A DNA stretch of 7,221 nt, taken from the NCBI GenBank assembly GCA_016234975.1, contig JACRND010000150.1:1-7221 (forward strand), written 5' to 3'. A program made the position numbers and the translations under genes. This DNA comes from Nitrosarchaeum sp. Lineage in GTDB: Archaea > Thermoproteota > Nitrososphaeria > Nitrososphaerales > Nitrosopumilaceae. The notes beneath the pieces were generated by a model that saw nothing but the letters and a program-made list of their open reading frames with translations, did not search any database and was not told where the DNA came from. The first letter of the stretch is position 1; each line of letters begins with the position of its first letter. Below are positions 1 through 5,377 of this stretch, piece after piece.

Positions 1-7
1 AGCAGAC

Positions 8-595
8 ATGTCTGAATCAAAAATTCCAACAGTTGTTGGTATCAATGTTCTAAAACAAAATGGCTTGGACGTAGAGGAATTAAAAAGACTATTGATTTAC
101 AATGCCTCAGTAGAATTTACTGCCTACTACTATTTCACCAATTTGAGAGCACATTGTACAGGCTTGGAAGGAGAAGGACTCAAAGGAATTATCGAGGACG
201 CTAGACTAGAAGATCTTAGCCACTTTGAATCATGTCTTGAGAGAATATACCAATTAGGTGGTTCTCTTCCAAATGATGCAACAGAATTCATCAAGATGTC
301 AGGATGTGAGTTCTTACAGCTTCCAGCAAATCCAACAGATCACAAGGCAATACTAGAAAAATGTCTCAAAGCCGAACAAGGAGCAATTGTCAACTGGGAC
401 AAAGTCTGCAAGATGACTTTGGGAAAAGATCCTACAACATATGATATTGCAAAAGATATTTTGGCAGAAGAGATCGAACATGAGTCATGGTTCCTAGAAT
501 TAATCTATGGAAGACCATCAGGACACATGAGAAGAAAATATTCTGGAGAAAGACCACACACCAGAAAACATTCTAGAGCACTTGATATGGCATAA
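8..595 (+). CDS. Dps-like (DPSL) ferritin-fold protein
   Basis: A 195-aa protein that should fold as a four-helix ferritin-like bundle and bind a di-iron centre. Family members oxidise iron with peroxide, store it inside a 12-subunit cage and protect the cell from oxidative damage. Visible likely ligands are E36 in helix 1, E68/D69 with H72 in the motif EDLSH, E123, and E155 with H158 in the motif EEIEHE. Cysteines C100 and C119 flank the third helix; C119 lies four residues before E123, as in the archaeal DPSL (thioferritin) branch, where a cysteine pair sits beside the iron site. The C-terminal 25 residues are rich in Arg, Lys and His, which could contact DNA or a partner. The start codon is only 7 bases into the window, so its promoter is not visible; those 7 bases hold no Shine-Dalgarno. 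Family assignment is fairly sure; the exact substrate is inferred. Confidence 0.85.
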   Translation: MSESKIPTVVGINVLKQNGLDVEELKRLLIYNASVEFTAYYYFTNLRAHCTGLEGEGLKGIIEDARLEDLSHFESCLERIYQLGGSLPNDATEFIKMSGCEFLQLPANPTDHKAILEKCLKAEQGAIVNWDKVCKMTLGKDPTTYDIAKDILAEEIEHESWFLELIYGRPSGHMRRKYSGERPHTRKHSRALDMA

Positions 596-607
596 ATGCC
601 AGATCAA

Positions 608-622
608 ATTCTTTTCTTTTAA
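608..622 (+). terminator. T-rich termination tract after the ferritin-like gene
   Basis: A pyrimidine tract with two TTTT runs (611-614 and 617-620) begins 12 bases after the stop codon of the ferritin-like gene. Archaeal RNA polymerase commonly stops at oligo-T without a hairpin. The rest of the gap holds two short palindromic elements: AACCA/TGGTT arms at 632-643 and CTGATCAG at 653-660. Confidence 0.4.
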
Positions 623-661
623 TTAAAAATGAACCAACTGGTTAGCTTTTAGCTGATCAGG

Positions 662-673
662 CATAATAAATAG
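662..673 (+). promoter_or_regulatory. TATA box for the 109-aa gene
   Basis: The AT-rich run ATAATAAATA (663-672) is centred about 26 bases before the ATG at 694. That spacing puts the transcription start at or next to the start codon, so the mRNA is probably leaderless. No Shine-Dalgarno lies between them. Confidence 0.55.
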
Positions 674-693
674 AAAAAACGCGTAATAGTCAC

Positions 694-1023
694 ATGGTAA
701 AACAGATTAGTCTTGATGCTTGGCAAATTCAGCATCTAACAGATCTATTAAAAAAGGGCTCAGAGATTGTTGCAAAAACCAACAGACCAATTGTACTTTA
801 TAGACAGACATTAGAAGAAGAAGAAGAGTCCTACGAAGAAATTGTGTGTACACTTGCCAAAGATTATGTAATTGAGCAATTAGTTACATCAGGCGGAGTA
901 CTAGTTCCAAGTTTTCATCAACAGTTTGTTTTTATAATTGAAGAATTTCCACAGGAATTACTGAGAAAAAGTCGTGATCGATTTTTGCAAGTAATTGATT
1001 TTCTTGAAGAGCAGCTAAGTTAG
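694..1023 (+). CDS. Conserved-looking hypothetical protein, 109 aa
   Basis: I do not recognise this protein. It is soluble, with no signal peptide or membrane segment. Residues 7-28 and 87-108 look like amphipathic helices. The middle has beta-type stretches (RPIVLYRQ at 31-38, GGVLVP at 68-73, QQFVFIIEEF at 77-86) and an acidic run of five glutamates at 41-45. There is one cysteine (C52) and no metal-binding or catalytic motif that I can name. The reading frame is credible because a TATA box sits about 26 bases before the ATG and the codon choice matches the neighbours. The gene lies 40 bases before sucC, but sucC has its own TATA-like sequence in that gap, so co-transcription is possible rather than certain. 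Confidence 0.75.
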   Translation: MVKQISLDAWQIQHLTDLLKKGSEIVAKTNRPIVLYRQTLEEEEESYEEIVCTLAKDYVIEQLVTSGGVLVPSFHQQFVFIIEEFPQELLRKSRDRFLQVIDFLEEQLS

Positions 1024-1028
1024 CGTCA

Positions 1029-1040
1029 TAATTAATAAAG
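1029..1040 (+). promoter_or_regulatory. TATA box for the sucCD unit
   Basis: The sequence TAATTAATAAAG is centred about 29 bases before the sucC ATG at 1064. It fits an archaeal TATA box driving a leaderless or nearly leaderless transcript. Two other ATG triplets in the gap (1050 and 1053) are out of frame with sucC, and no Shine-Dalgarno precedes 1064. Confidence 0.5.
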
Positions 1041-1063
1041 ATCGTAAAAATGATGGCTTTTGC

Positions 1064-2170
1064 ATGCGTTTACTAGAGTTTCAGGCAAAGGAATTATTCA
1101 GAGAATACGGGATTAATCTTCTTCCAAGTAAGGCATCGACCACTATTGAAGAAGGTAGAAAACATGCAAAAGAGTTAGGATATCCATTTGTGATTAAAAT
1201 TCAGGTTCCAGTAGGAGGCAGAGGAAAAGCTGGTGGCATTCAAAAATGTCAAAATGATGATGAGCTTGAGCTAAAGTATCCTCAAGTTTTAGGGTTAACA
1301 ATCAAAGGAGAAAAGGCACGAGCAATTTTACTTGAAAAGATGGCAGATATCAAAAAGGAGTTGTATCTGTCATTGTTTTTGAACCGTTCAAAAAGATGCT
1401 ACACAGTTATTGCATCGCCTGATGGAGGAGTGGAAATTGAATCAGTCAAAAATCAAATCATAAAAGAGGTCGGTCTGGGAAATGTTTCAGAACAAGTAGC
1501 AAGAGAGGTCGCAAAAGAGATGAAACTAGAGGGAAGATCAGTTGATGACTTTGTAGAAATTTTGCAAAAGCTAGCAAAACTCACAGTTGAAAAAGAAGCT
1601 GAATTGGCAGAAATAAACCCACTTGCAATTATGCAAGACGGTTCTATGATGGCATTAGATGGAAAATTTGTAACAGATGATAACAGTAACTTTAGACACG
1701 ATGAATTACAAAAATATCAGGAAAAAACAGAGATTGAAGAAAGAGCAGAAAAGAGTGGATTTTCACTAGTAGAATTAGACGGAGATATTGCAGTTGTCGG
1801 AAATGGTGCAGGATTGGTAATGTCCACATTGGATATGTTGTCAGATAACGGTGGCAAACCAGCATGTTTCTTAGATGTTGGTGGCGGGGCAACAACTGAA
1901 TCAGTTTATGAGGCACTTACTTTGATTAGCAAAATGAACAGAGTCAAAGGAATATTGGTTAATCTTTATGGCGGAATTGTAAAAACGACTGTAGTTGCAG
2001 AAGCATTTCTTAAAGCATATGATGATAAGTTGATCAATCTCCCAGTATTTGCAAGACTAAAAGGCACTGAATCTGAAAAAGCAAAAGAGATGCTAAAAGA
2101 GTCTAGGACCAAAATTTATGATTCAGTAGAAGAGGCAATTAATGCGGCAGTTATGGGGATTAAAAAATGA
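1064..2170 (+). CDS. sucC: Succinate-CoA ligase (ADP/GDP-forming), beta subunit
   Basis: Beta subunit of succinyl-CoA synthetase, which interconverts succinyl-CoA, phosphate and NDP with succinate, CoA and NTP in the cytoplasm. The 368 residues are close to the usual 380-390. The N-terminal ATP-grasp domain shows K45 (VIKIQ) and the glycine-rich loop GGRGKAGG at 51-58. The metal and nucleotide site is marked by EINPLA at 183-188 (E183, N185) and ALDGKF at 197-202 (D199). The C-terminal ligase domain has NGAGL at 247-251, FLDVGGGAT at 269-277 and VNLYGGIVKT at 299-308, which matches the bacterial VNIFGGIVRC region. One difference is PV at 49-50, where E. coli has HA before the glycine loop. 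The stop codon overlaps the sucD start, as expected for subunits made in equal amounts. A related acyl-CoA ligase such as malate-CoA ligase is a less likely alternative. Confidence 0.93.
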   Translation: MRLLEFQAKELFREYGINLLPSKASTTIEEGRKHAKELGYPFVIKIQVPVGGRGKAGGIQKCQNDDELELKYPQVLGLTIKGEKARAILLEKMADIKKELYLSLFLNRSKRCYTVIASPDGGVEIESVKNQIIKEVGLGNVSEQVAREVAKEMKLEGRSVDDFVEILQKLAKLTVEKEAELAEINPLAIMQDGSMMALDGKFVTDDNSNFRHDELQKYQEKTEIEERAEKSGFSLVELDGDIAVVGNGAGLVMSTLDMLSDNGGKPACFLDVGGGATTESVYEALTLISKMNRVKGILVNLYGGIVKTTVVAEAFLKAYDDKLINLPVFARLKGTESEKAKEMLKESRTKIYDSVEEAINAAVMGIKK

Positions 2171-3084
2171 CAGACATTTTCAAACTGCTAAGAGGGACTC
2201 CTGAAGATCCAGATTACAAGAAAAAAGGTGTAATTGTTCAGGGAATTACAGGAGCATATGGATCATTGCATGCAAAAAATATGATAGCATATGGTACAAA
2301 TATTGTTGCAGGTGTAACTCCAGGAAAAGGAGGTCAGAAATTTGAAGACAAAGTTCCAATTTACAACACAGTCAAAGAAGCAGTTGATGCAACGGGTGCA
2401 AAAATTTCGATTGTTTTTGTGCCAGCAAAATTCTTTTTGGGAGCTGCAAAGGAAGCACTTGAAGCAGGAATTAAACTACTAGTAGCAATTCCAGAACACA
2501 TTCCAGTTAGAGACACTATGGAAGTTCTAGATTTGGCAAACAAAAAAGGATCTGTAATTATTGGACCAAATACTCCGGGAATAATGATTCCAGAATTAAT
2601 AAAGATAGGAATTATGCCACCAACGCCATTTAAGGCAGGAAAGATTGCAGTGTTATCAAAAAGCGGCACGTTACTTTATGAGATTTCTGATGCACTAACA
2701 AATGCAGGATTTGGACAGTCAATAACAATAGGAATTGGAGGAGACCCGATTAACGGAACACGGATGATTGATGCATTTGAGATGGTCAAAGACATTCCAG
2801 ATTTGGAAGGATTGGTAGTGGTAGGAGAAATAGGAGGAGATTCAGAAGAAATTTTAGCTCAACGTATCATAGACATTGGATTCAAAAAACCAACTGTTGC
2901 ATATATTGCAGGAAGAGCAGCACCAAAAGAAAAGAGAATGGGTCATGCAGGAGCAATAGTAATGGGAACATACGGTTCTGCAGAATCCAAGGTCTCCATG
3001 TTTAACAAGGCAAACATACCAGTAGCAAAGAGACCTTCCCAAGTACCAGTATTACTAGCAGGAAAAATGCAGCAATCCGATTAG
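2167..3084 (+). CDS. sucD: Succinate-CoA ligase (ADP/GDP-forming), alpha subunit
   Basis: Alpha subunit of succinyl-CoA synthetase, carrying the CoA site and the histidine that is phosphorylated during catalysis. The Rossmann CoA-binding loop is GITGAYGSLHAK at 26-37. The active-site histidine is H260 in the motif RMGHAGAI, and its partner glutamate is E221 in GEIGG. Also matching the family are GPNTPG at 133-138 and SKSGTLLYE at 164-172. At 305 aa it is about 15 residues longer than the E. coli protein, mostly at the N-terminus. Residue 136 is Thr where E. coli has a Cys (GPNCPG). The ATG overlaps the sucC stop as ATGA, which implies translational coupling; only a weak G-rich stretch (2155-2158) could serve as a ribosome site. 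In ammonia-oxidising archaea this enzyme would join the partial TCA cycle to succinyl-CoA from the 3HP/4HB cycle (inference). Confidence 0.95.
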   Translation: MTDIFKLLRGTPEDPDYKKKGVIVQGITGAYGSLHAKNMIAYGTNIVAGVTPGKGGQKFEDKVPIYNTVKEAVDATGAKISIVFVPAKFFLGAAKEALEAGIKLLVAIPEHIPVRDTMEVLDLANKKGSVIIGPNTPGIMIPELIKIGIMPPTPFKAGKIAVLSKSGTLLYEISDALTNAGFGQSITIGIGGDPINGTRMIDAFEMVKDIPDLEGLVVVGEIGGDSEEILAQRIIDIGFKKPTVAYIAGRAAPKEKRMGHAGAIVMGTYGSAESKVSMFNKANIPVAKRPSQVPVLLAGKMQQSD

Positions 3085-3101
3085 AATAAAAGAGAGAGAT
3101 T

Positions 3102-3108
3102 AAGGAGA
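3102..3108 (+). promoter_or_regulatory. Shine-Dalgarno site of rpl40e
   Basis: AAGGAGA ends 7 bases before the ATG at 3116, an ideal ribosome-binding site. It fixes the start of the short L40e frame and contrasts with the leaderless genes elsewhere in the window. It suggests translation from a longer mRNA, probably the sucCD transcript. An AATAAAAG at 3084-3091 could also act as a weak TATA box. Confidence 0.75.
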
Positions 3109-3115
3109 AAATCAA

Positions 3116-3283
3116 ATGCCCATTACAGATCCGGAGAAAAAACGCATTGCACAAACTGCTCGTCTAGTTATGAAAATATGCTTTAACTGTGGATGTAGAA
3201 ATGACATTAATGCAACCAGATGCAGAAAATGCAGAAATCCATACTTGAGATTAAAGAATAGAAATCTTGGCGTCAAAAAGTAG
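3116..3283 (+). CDS. rpl40e: Large-subunit ribosomal protein L40e
   Basis: A 55-aa zinc-ribbon protein of the large ribosomal subunit. In eukaryotes L40 is made as a ubiquitin fusion; the archaeal form, as here, stands alone. The zinc ligands are C22, C25, C36 and C39 (ICFNCGC then RCRKC), with an additional cysteine at C27. The rest is strongly basic, as expected for an rRNA-binding protein, with the typical pattern of a helix (EKKRIAQTARLVMK, 7-20) before the zinc knuckle and a Leu/Arg/Lys tail ending GVKK. It starts 31 bases after sucD and has a strong Shine-Dalgarno, so it is probably the third gene of that operon. Its stop lies 2 bases from the stop of a converging minus-strand gene. Confidence 0.93.
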   Translation: MPITDPEKKRIAQTARLVMKICFNCGCRNDINATRCRKCRNPYLRLKNRNLGVKK

Positions 3284-3285
3284 AA

Positions 3286-3534
3286 TTAAAAATTCATCAA
3301 TCTTTGCCTGTATTGTATAATTGCTGATTTTATCCGTGGTTGGTATTGGGAGATAAATGACCTTACAGTACTTTCATTTTCTAATTCCTCAAGACTCAAT
3401 TGCAAGTCATCAGGCAATTGCTCGTTCATTTGATAAAGCACTTTAGCTGCTTCGATGTATTGACCCAAATTTGCTGCATAATCAAATGCCAGTTGCATTC
3501 GTTCAACTAGTGCATCAAATTCATGTAAAGACAT
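3286..3534 (-). CDS. Hypothetical small helical protein, 82 aa
   Basis: I do not recognise this protein. It appears all-helical and soluble: residues 3-20, 22-40, 46-58 and 60-79 all look amphipathic and are separated by short breaks such as the PDD at 41-43. The N-terminal half is acidic, the last 20 residues are basic, and there are no cysteines. The second helical hairpin (YIEAAKVLYQMNEQLPDDL region) vaguely resembles a TPR-like pair, but that is only an impression. The frame is fully open, starts with ATG and fills the gap between rpl40e and the tRNA region, converging on rpl40e with a 2-base gap. No strong TATA box is seen at the expected distance; TTTTCTAC on the minus strand at 3555-3562 is the best candidate. 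Codon use looks native. Confidence 0.65.
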   Translation of the reverse strand: MSLHEFDALVERMQLAFDYAANLGQYIEAAKVLYQMNEQLPDDLQLSLEELENESTVRSFISQYQPRIKSAIIQYRQRLMNF

Positions 3535-3639
3535 GCATGATTTTTTGATTTTCAGTAGAAAAGGGCAAGGTTATCATGATATCAGACAGGCAAGGGACAA
3601 ACCTAAAGACAAAAAAGATGCTTGTTTTGTAATTTTGTT

Positions 3640-3730
3640 GGACCGGTTGTCTAGTGGTTAGGATGACGCACTCACACTGCGTAAGGAAGTATTCCCGCAA
3701 AGGTCATGGGTTCAAATCCCATCCGGTCCA
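3640..3730 (+). tRNA. tRNA-Val (anticodon CAC) with an 18-nt intron
   Basis: The gene folds as a complete class I tRNA once an intron is removed. The acceptor stem is 3640-3646 with 3723-3729 (seven perfect pairs) and the discriminator A is 3730; CCA is not encoded. The D arm is 3649-3652 with 3661-3664, with the loop AGTGGTTA. The anticodon stem ACGCA/TGCGT is 3666-3670 with 3678-3682, and the loop CTCACAC puts CAC at 3673-3675, which reads the Val codon GUG. The T arm is 3706-3710 with 3718-3722, with the loop TTCAAAT. Between the anticodon and T stems lie 23 nt instead of 5. Removing 18 nt (3683-3700 or 3684-3701, which give the same product) leaves the variable loop AGGTC and a 73-nt tRNA with a G15-C48 pair. 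No clear TATA box or T-run flanks the gene. Confidence 0.93.
3683..3700 (+). other. Non-canonical tRNA intron (position 43/44 or 44/45)
   Basis: In the precursor, TGCG (3678-3681) can pair with CGCA (3696-3699) and GGAA (3685-3688) with TTCC (3692-3695), closing on a 3-nt loop. This leaves a 3-nt bulge TAA (3682-3684) on one strand and AAG (3700-3702) on the other, flanking a 4-bp helix. That is the bulge-helix-bulge layout cut by archaeal tRNA splicing endonuclease. The outer helix is short: C3677-G3703 and A3676-T3704. Cutting after the first or the second bulge base gives the same mature RNA. Confidence 0.75.
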
Positions 3731-3837
3731 CTACAAGTCCTCAAATTCAAAAACCATGCAGAGAAAAAGATGAGAGTAACAAAAGAATTTCAAATAGTAA
3801 TGATCCCAAAAAAAGTTAGCTTGTGGAAACACAAAAG

Positions 3838-3847
3838 CATATAAGAT
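3838..3847 (+). promoter_or_regulatory. TATA box for the CDF transporter gene
   Basis: CATATAAG at 3838-3845 is the best TATA match in the 131-base gap after the tRNA. Its centre is about 20 bases before the GTG at 3862 and about 29 before a second in-frame GTG at 3871. The usual spacing for leaderless genes in this window (25-30 bases) therefore favours 3871 as the real start. Nothing else was found in the gap. Confidence 0.5.
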
Positions 3848-3861
3848 AAATCTAGATTTTT

Positions 3862-5307
3862 GTGCCAACCGTGGACCAGATAGAACCAAATCCAAAATCT
3901 AATCAAAAATTACATGATGAGAAGATTAAAGTAGCAATCATATCAATAATTGCATCAGCTGCACTCACCATTCTAAAACTAGCAGTTGGGTTTTCTAGCA
4001 ATAGCCTCGGTATCTTGTCAGAGGCATTTCATTCTAGCCTGGATGTTATTGCCGCAGTGATGACATTTTATGCAATTCGCATGGCAATGCGACCACGTGA
4101 TTTGAGATATACCTATGGTTATGCAAAACATGAAAGCTTAACAAGTCTCACTGAAATAATTTTATTATTCATTGTAGCAGGATGGGTGTTTTACGAAGGA
4201 ATCAACAGAATATTTTTTGAGTCAATCTATCCCGAGATAACTATTTTTTCAATAGGAATAATGATTGTGTCAATCATAGTAGATTTTTGGAGATCTGGTG
4301 CATTATACCGCGTTGCAAAAAAATCTAAAAGCCAAGCACTGGAAGCAGATGCACTTCATTTTAAAGCAGACATGTTGACCTCGACAATTGTTCTAATCGG
4401 ACTATTGATTGTGTTTTTTTTCAAAATCCCTAATGCTGATGCATATGCTGCAATTGTCGTTGCGGGAATGATAATTTATACATCGCTTGGCCTTGGCAGA
4501 AGAACACTTGATGTTCTTTTGGATAAGGCACCCAAGGGAGTCTACACGCAGATAATAAGATCAGTGTCTGATCTCGAAGGAGTTAGTAGAGCATATGATG
4601 TTCGTATAAGACAGGTAGGACCACAGACTTTCATAGATTTACATATTGAAGTGCCACGAACATACACTCATTCCAAAGCACATGATGTTGCTACATCAGT
4701 GGAAGAAAAAATAAGAAAAACAGTTCCTTCATGCGATGTTCTAGTACATGTGGATGCAATAGAGGGTAAAAATGAAACAATTATGGACAGAGTCAGACTT
4801 GTCGCAGCTGAAACTGAGGGAATAAAAAACATTCATTCAACATACCTGTCTAGTTCAGTTGAAAAAGACGAATCAAAAAACAAAGACATGCATCTCTATT
4901 TGGATGTGCAGATGGATAACAACTTAGAATTTAGAAAAGCGCATGAACTTATTGACAAATTTGAAAACCAAGTTAAACAAAAAATTCCAGAAATTAAAAA
5001 CATAACAACGCATATTGAAACCGAAGTTGACGAAAATATTCCGGTAGGAACGGAAAAACCAGCTGATAAATCCATTTTAGAAACAATACGAAATTTAGCC
5101 TTATCGATAGAGACCGTAAAAGAATGCAAGGATATTGGAATGATATCTGTAAATGATGAACTGCACATCACACTTACGATAAAAATTTCGACATCTGAAA
5201 ATTTGACCGTAGATGATGCACATAAAATTGCCACCAATGTTCAAAACTTGATCATAAAACATGTGGGAGCATCAAGAGTAATAGTACATACAGAACCCAC
5301 AGAATAA
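3862..5307 (+). CDS. Cation diffusion facilitator (zinc-type) with triple C-terminal domain
   Basis: A membrane transporter of the CDF family (YiiP/FieF, CzcD), which exports divalent metals such as zinc in exchange for protons. Six membrane helices are seen at about 23-45, 50-74, 95-115, 125-145, 172-188 and 192-212. The transport-site motifs are HxxxD twice: H57/D61 in helix 2 and H166/D170 in helix 5, the pattern of zinc-selecting members. The cytoplasmic part is much longer than usual: about 270 residues instead of 80-90, for a total of 481 against roughly 300. It appears to hold three tandem ZT_dimer-like domains (about 226-300, 307-388 and 403-481), each with an AH motif (H274, H361, H454) and a late histidine followed two residues later by an acid (H296, H384, H476). 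The start is a GTG; a second in-frame GTG at 3871 fits the TATA spacing better. Neither has a Shine-Dalgarno. Confidence 0.9.
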   Translation: MPTVDQIEPNPKSNQKLHDEKIKVAIISIIASAALTILKLAVGFSSNSLGILSEAFHSSLDVIAAVMTFYAIRMAMRPRDLRYTYGYAKHESLTSLTEIILLFIVAGWVFYEGINRIFFESIYPEITIFSIGIMIVSIIVDFWRSGALYRVAKKSKSQALEADALHFKADMLTSTIVLIGLLIVFFFKIPNADAYAAIVVAGMIIYTSLGLGRRTLDVLLDKAPKGVYTQIIRSVSDLEGVSRAYDVRIRQVGPQTFIDLHIEVPRTYTHSKAHDVATSVEEKIRKTVPSCDVLVHVDAIEGKNETIMDRVRLVAAETEGIKNIHSTYLSSSVEKDESKNKDMHLYLDVQMDNNLEFRKAHELIDKFENQVKQKIPEIKNITTHIETEVDENIPVGTEKPADKSILETIRNLALSIETVKECKDIGMISVNDELHITLTIKISTSENLTVDDAHKIATNVQNLIIKHVGASRVIVHTEPTE

Positions 5308-5346
5308 CATCACTAAAAACAAATTCAAGTTGTAGAATGCTCCTTT

Positions 5347-5357
5347 AGAATATTAAT
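5347..5357 (+). promoter_or_regulatory. TATA box for the ArsB/NhaD-type permease gene
   Basis: AGAATATTAAT is centred about 26 bases before the ATG at 5378, so the permease gene probably has its own promoter and a leaderless mRNA. The 70-base gap after the CDF gene shows no Shine-Dalgarno and no clear terminator. Confidence 0.55.
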
Positions 5358-5377
5358 CCACAAAAGAGAATAAAATT

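Noticed and set aside
1692..1916. 74-aa open frame on the minus strand inside sucC
   Set aside because: It lies wholly within the confidently identified sucC, and its composition (Leu/His/Arg-rich, no motif) is typical of an antisense shadow frame.
2361..3042. Minus-strand frames of 102 and 62 aa inside sucD
   Set aside because: They run opposite sucD, whose motifs cover the same DNA, and show no family features; the cysteines in the 62-aa frame come from antisense of Gly/Ala/Thr codons.
3564..3595. Two GGCAAGG copies (3564-3570 and 3589-3595) with an ATCATGAT palindrome between them
   Set aside because: The elements are very short, and there is no consistent spacing to a promoter or gene start on either strand.
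3683..3705. Long variable arm making this a class II tRNA
   Set aside because: Long arms belong to Leu and Ser tRNAs. The anticodon is CAC (Val), and removing 18 nt yields a standard 5-nt variable loop with a bulge-helix-bulge-like precursor.
3770..3844. 24-aa plus-strand frame between the tRNA and the CDF gene
   Set aside because: It has no TATA box or Shine-Dalgarno and no motif, and its stop overlaps the TATA box of the CDF gene, so a chance frame is more likely.
4896..5237. 113-aa minus-strand frame inside the CDF C-terminal region
   Set aside because: It is antisense to the repeated cytoplasmic domains, with no start signals or recognisable motif.
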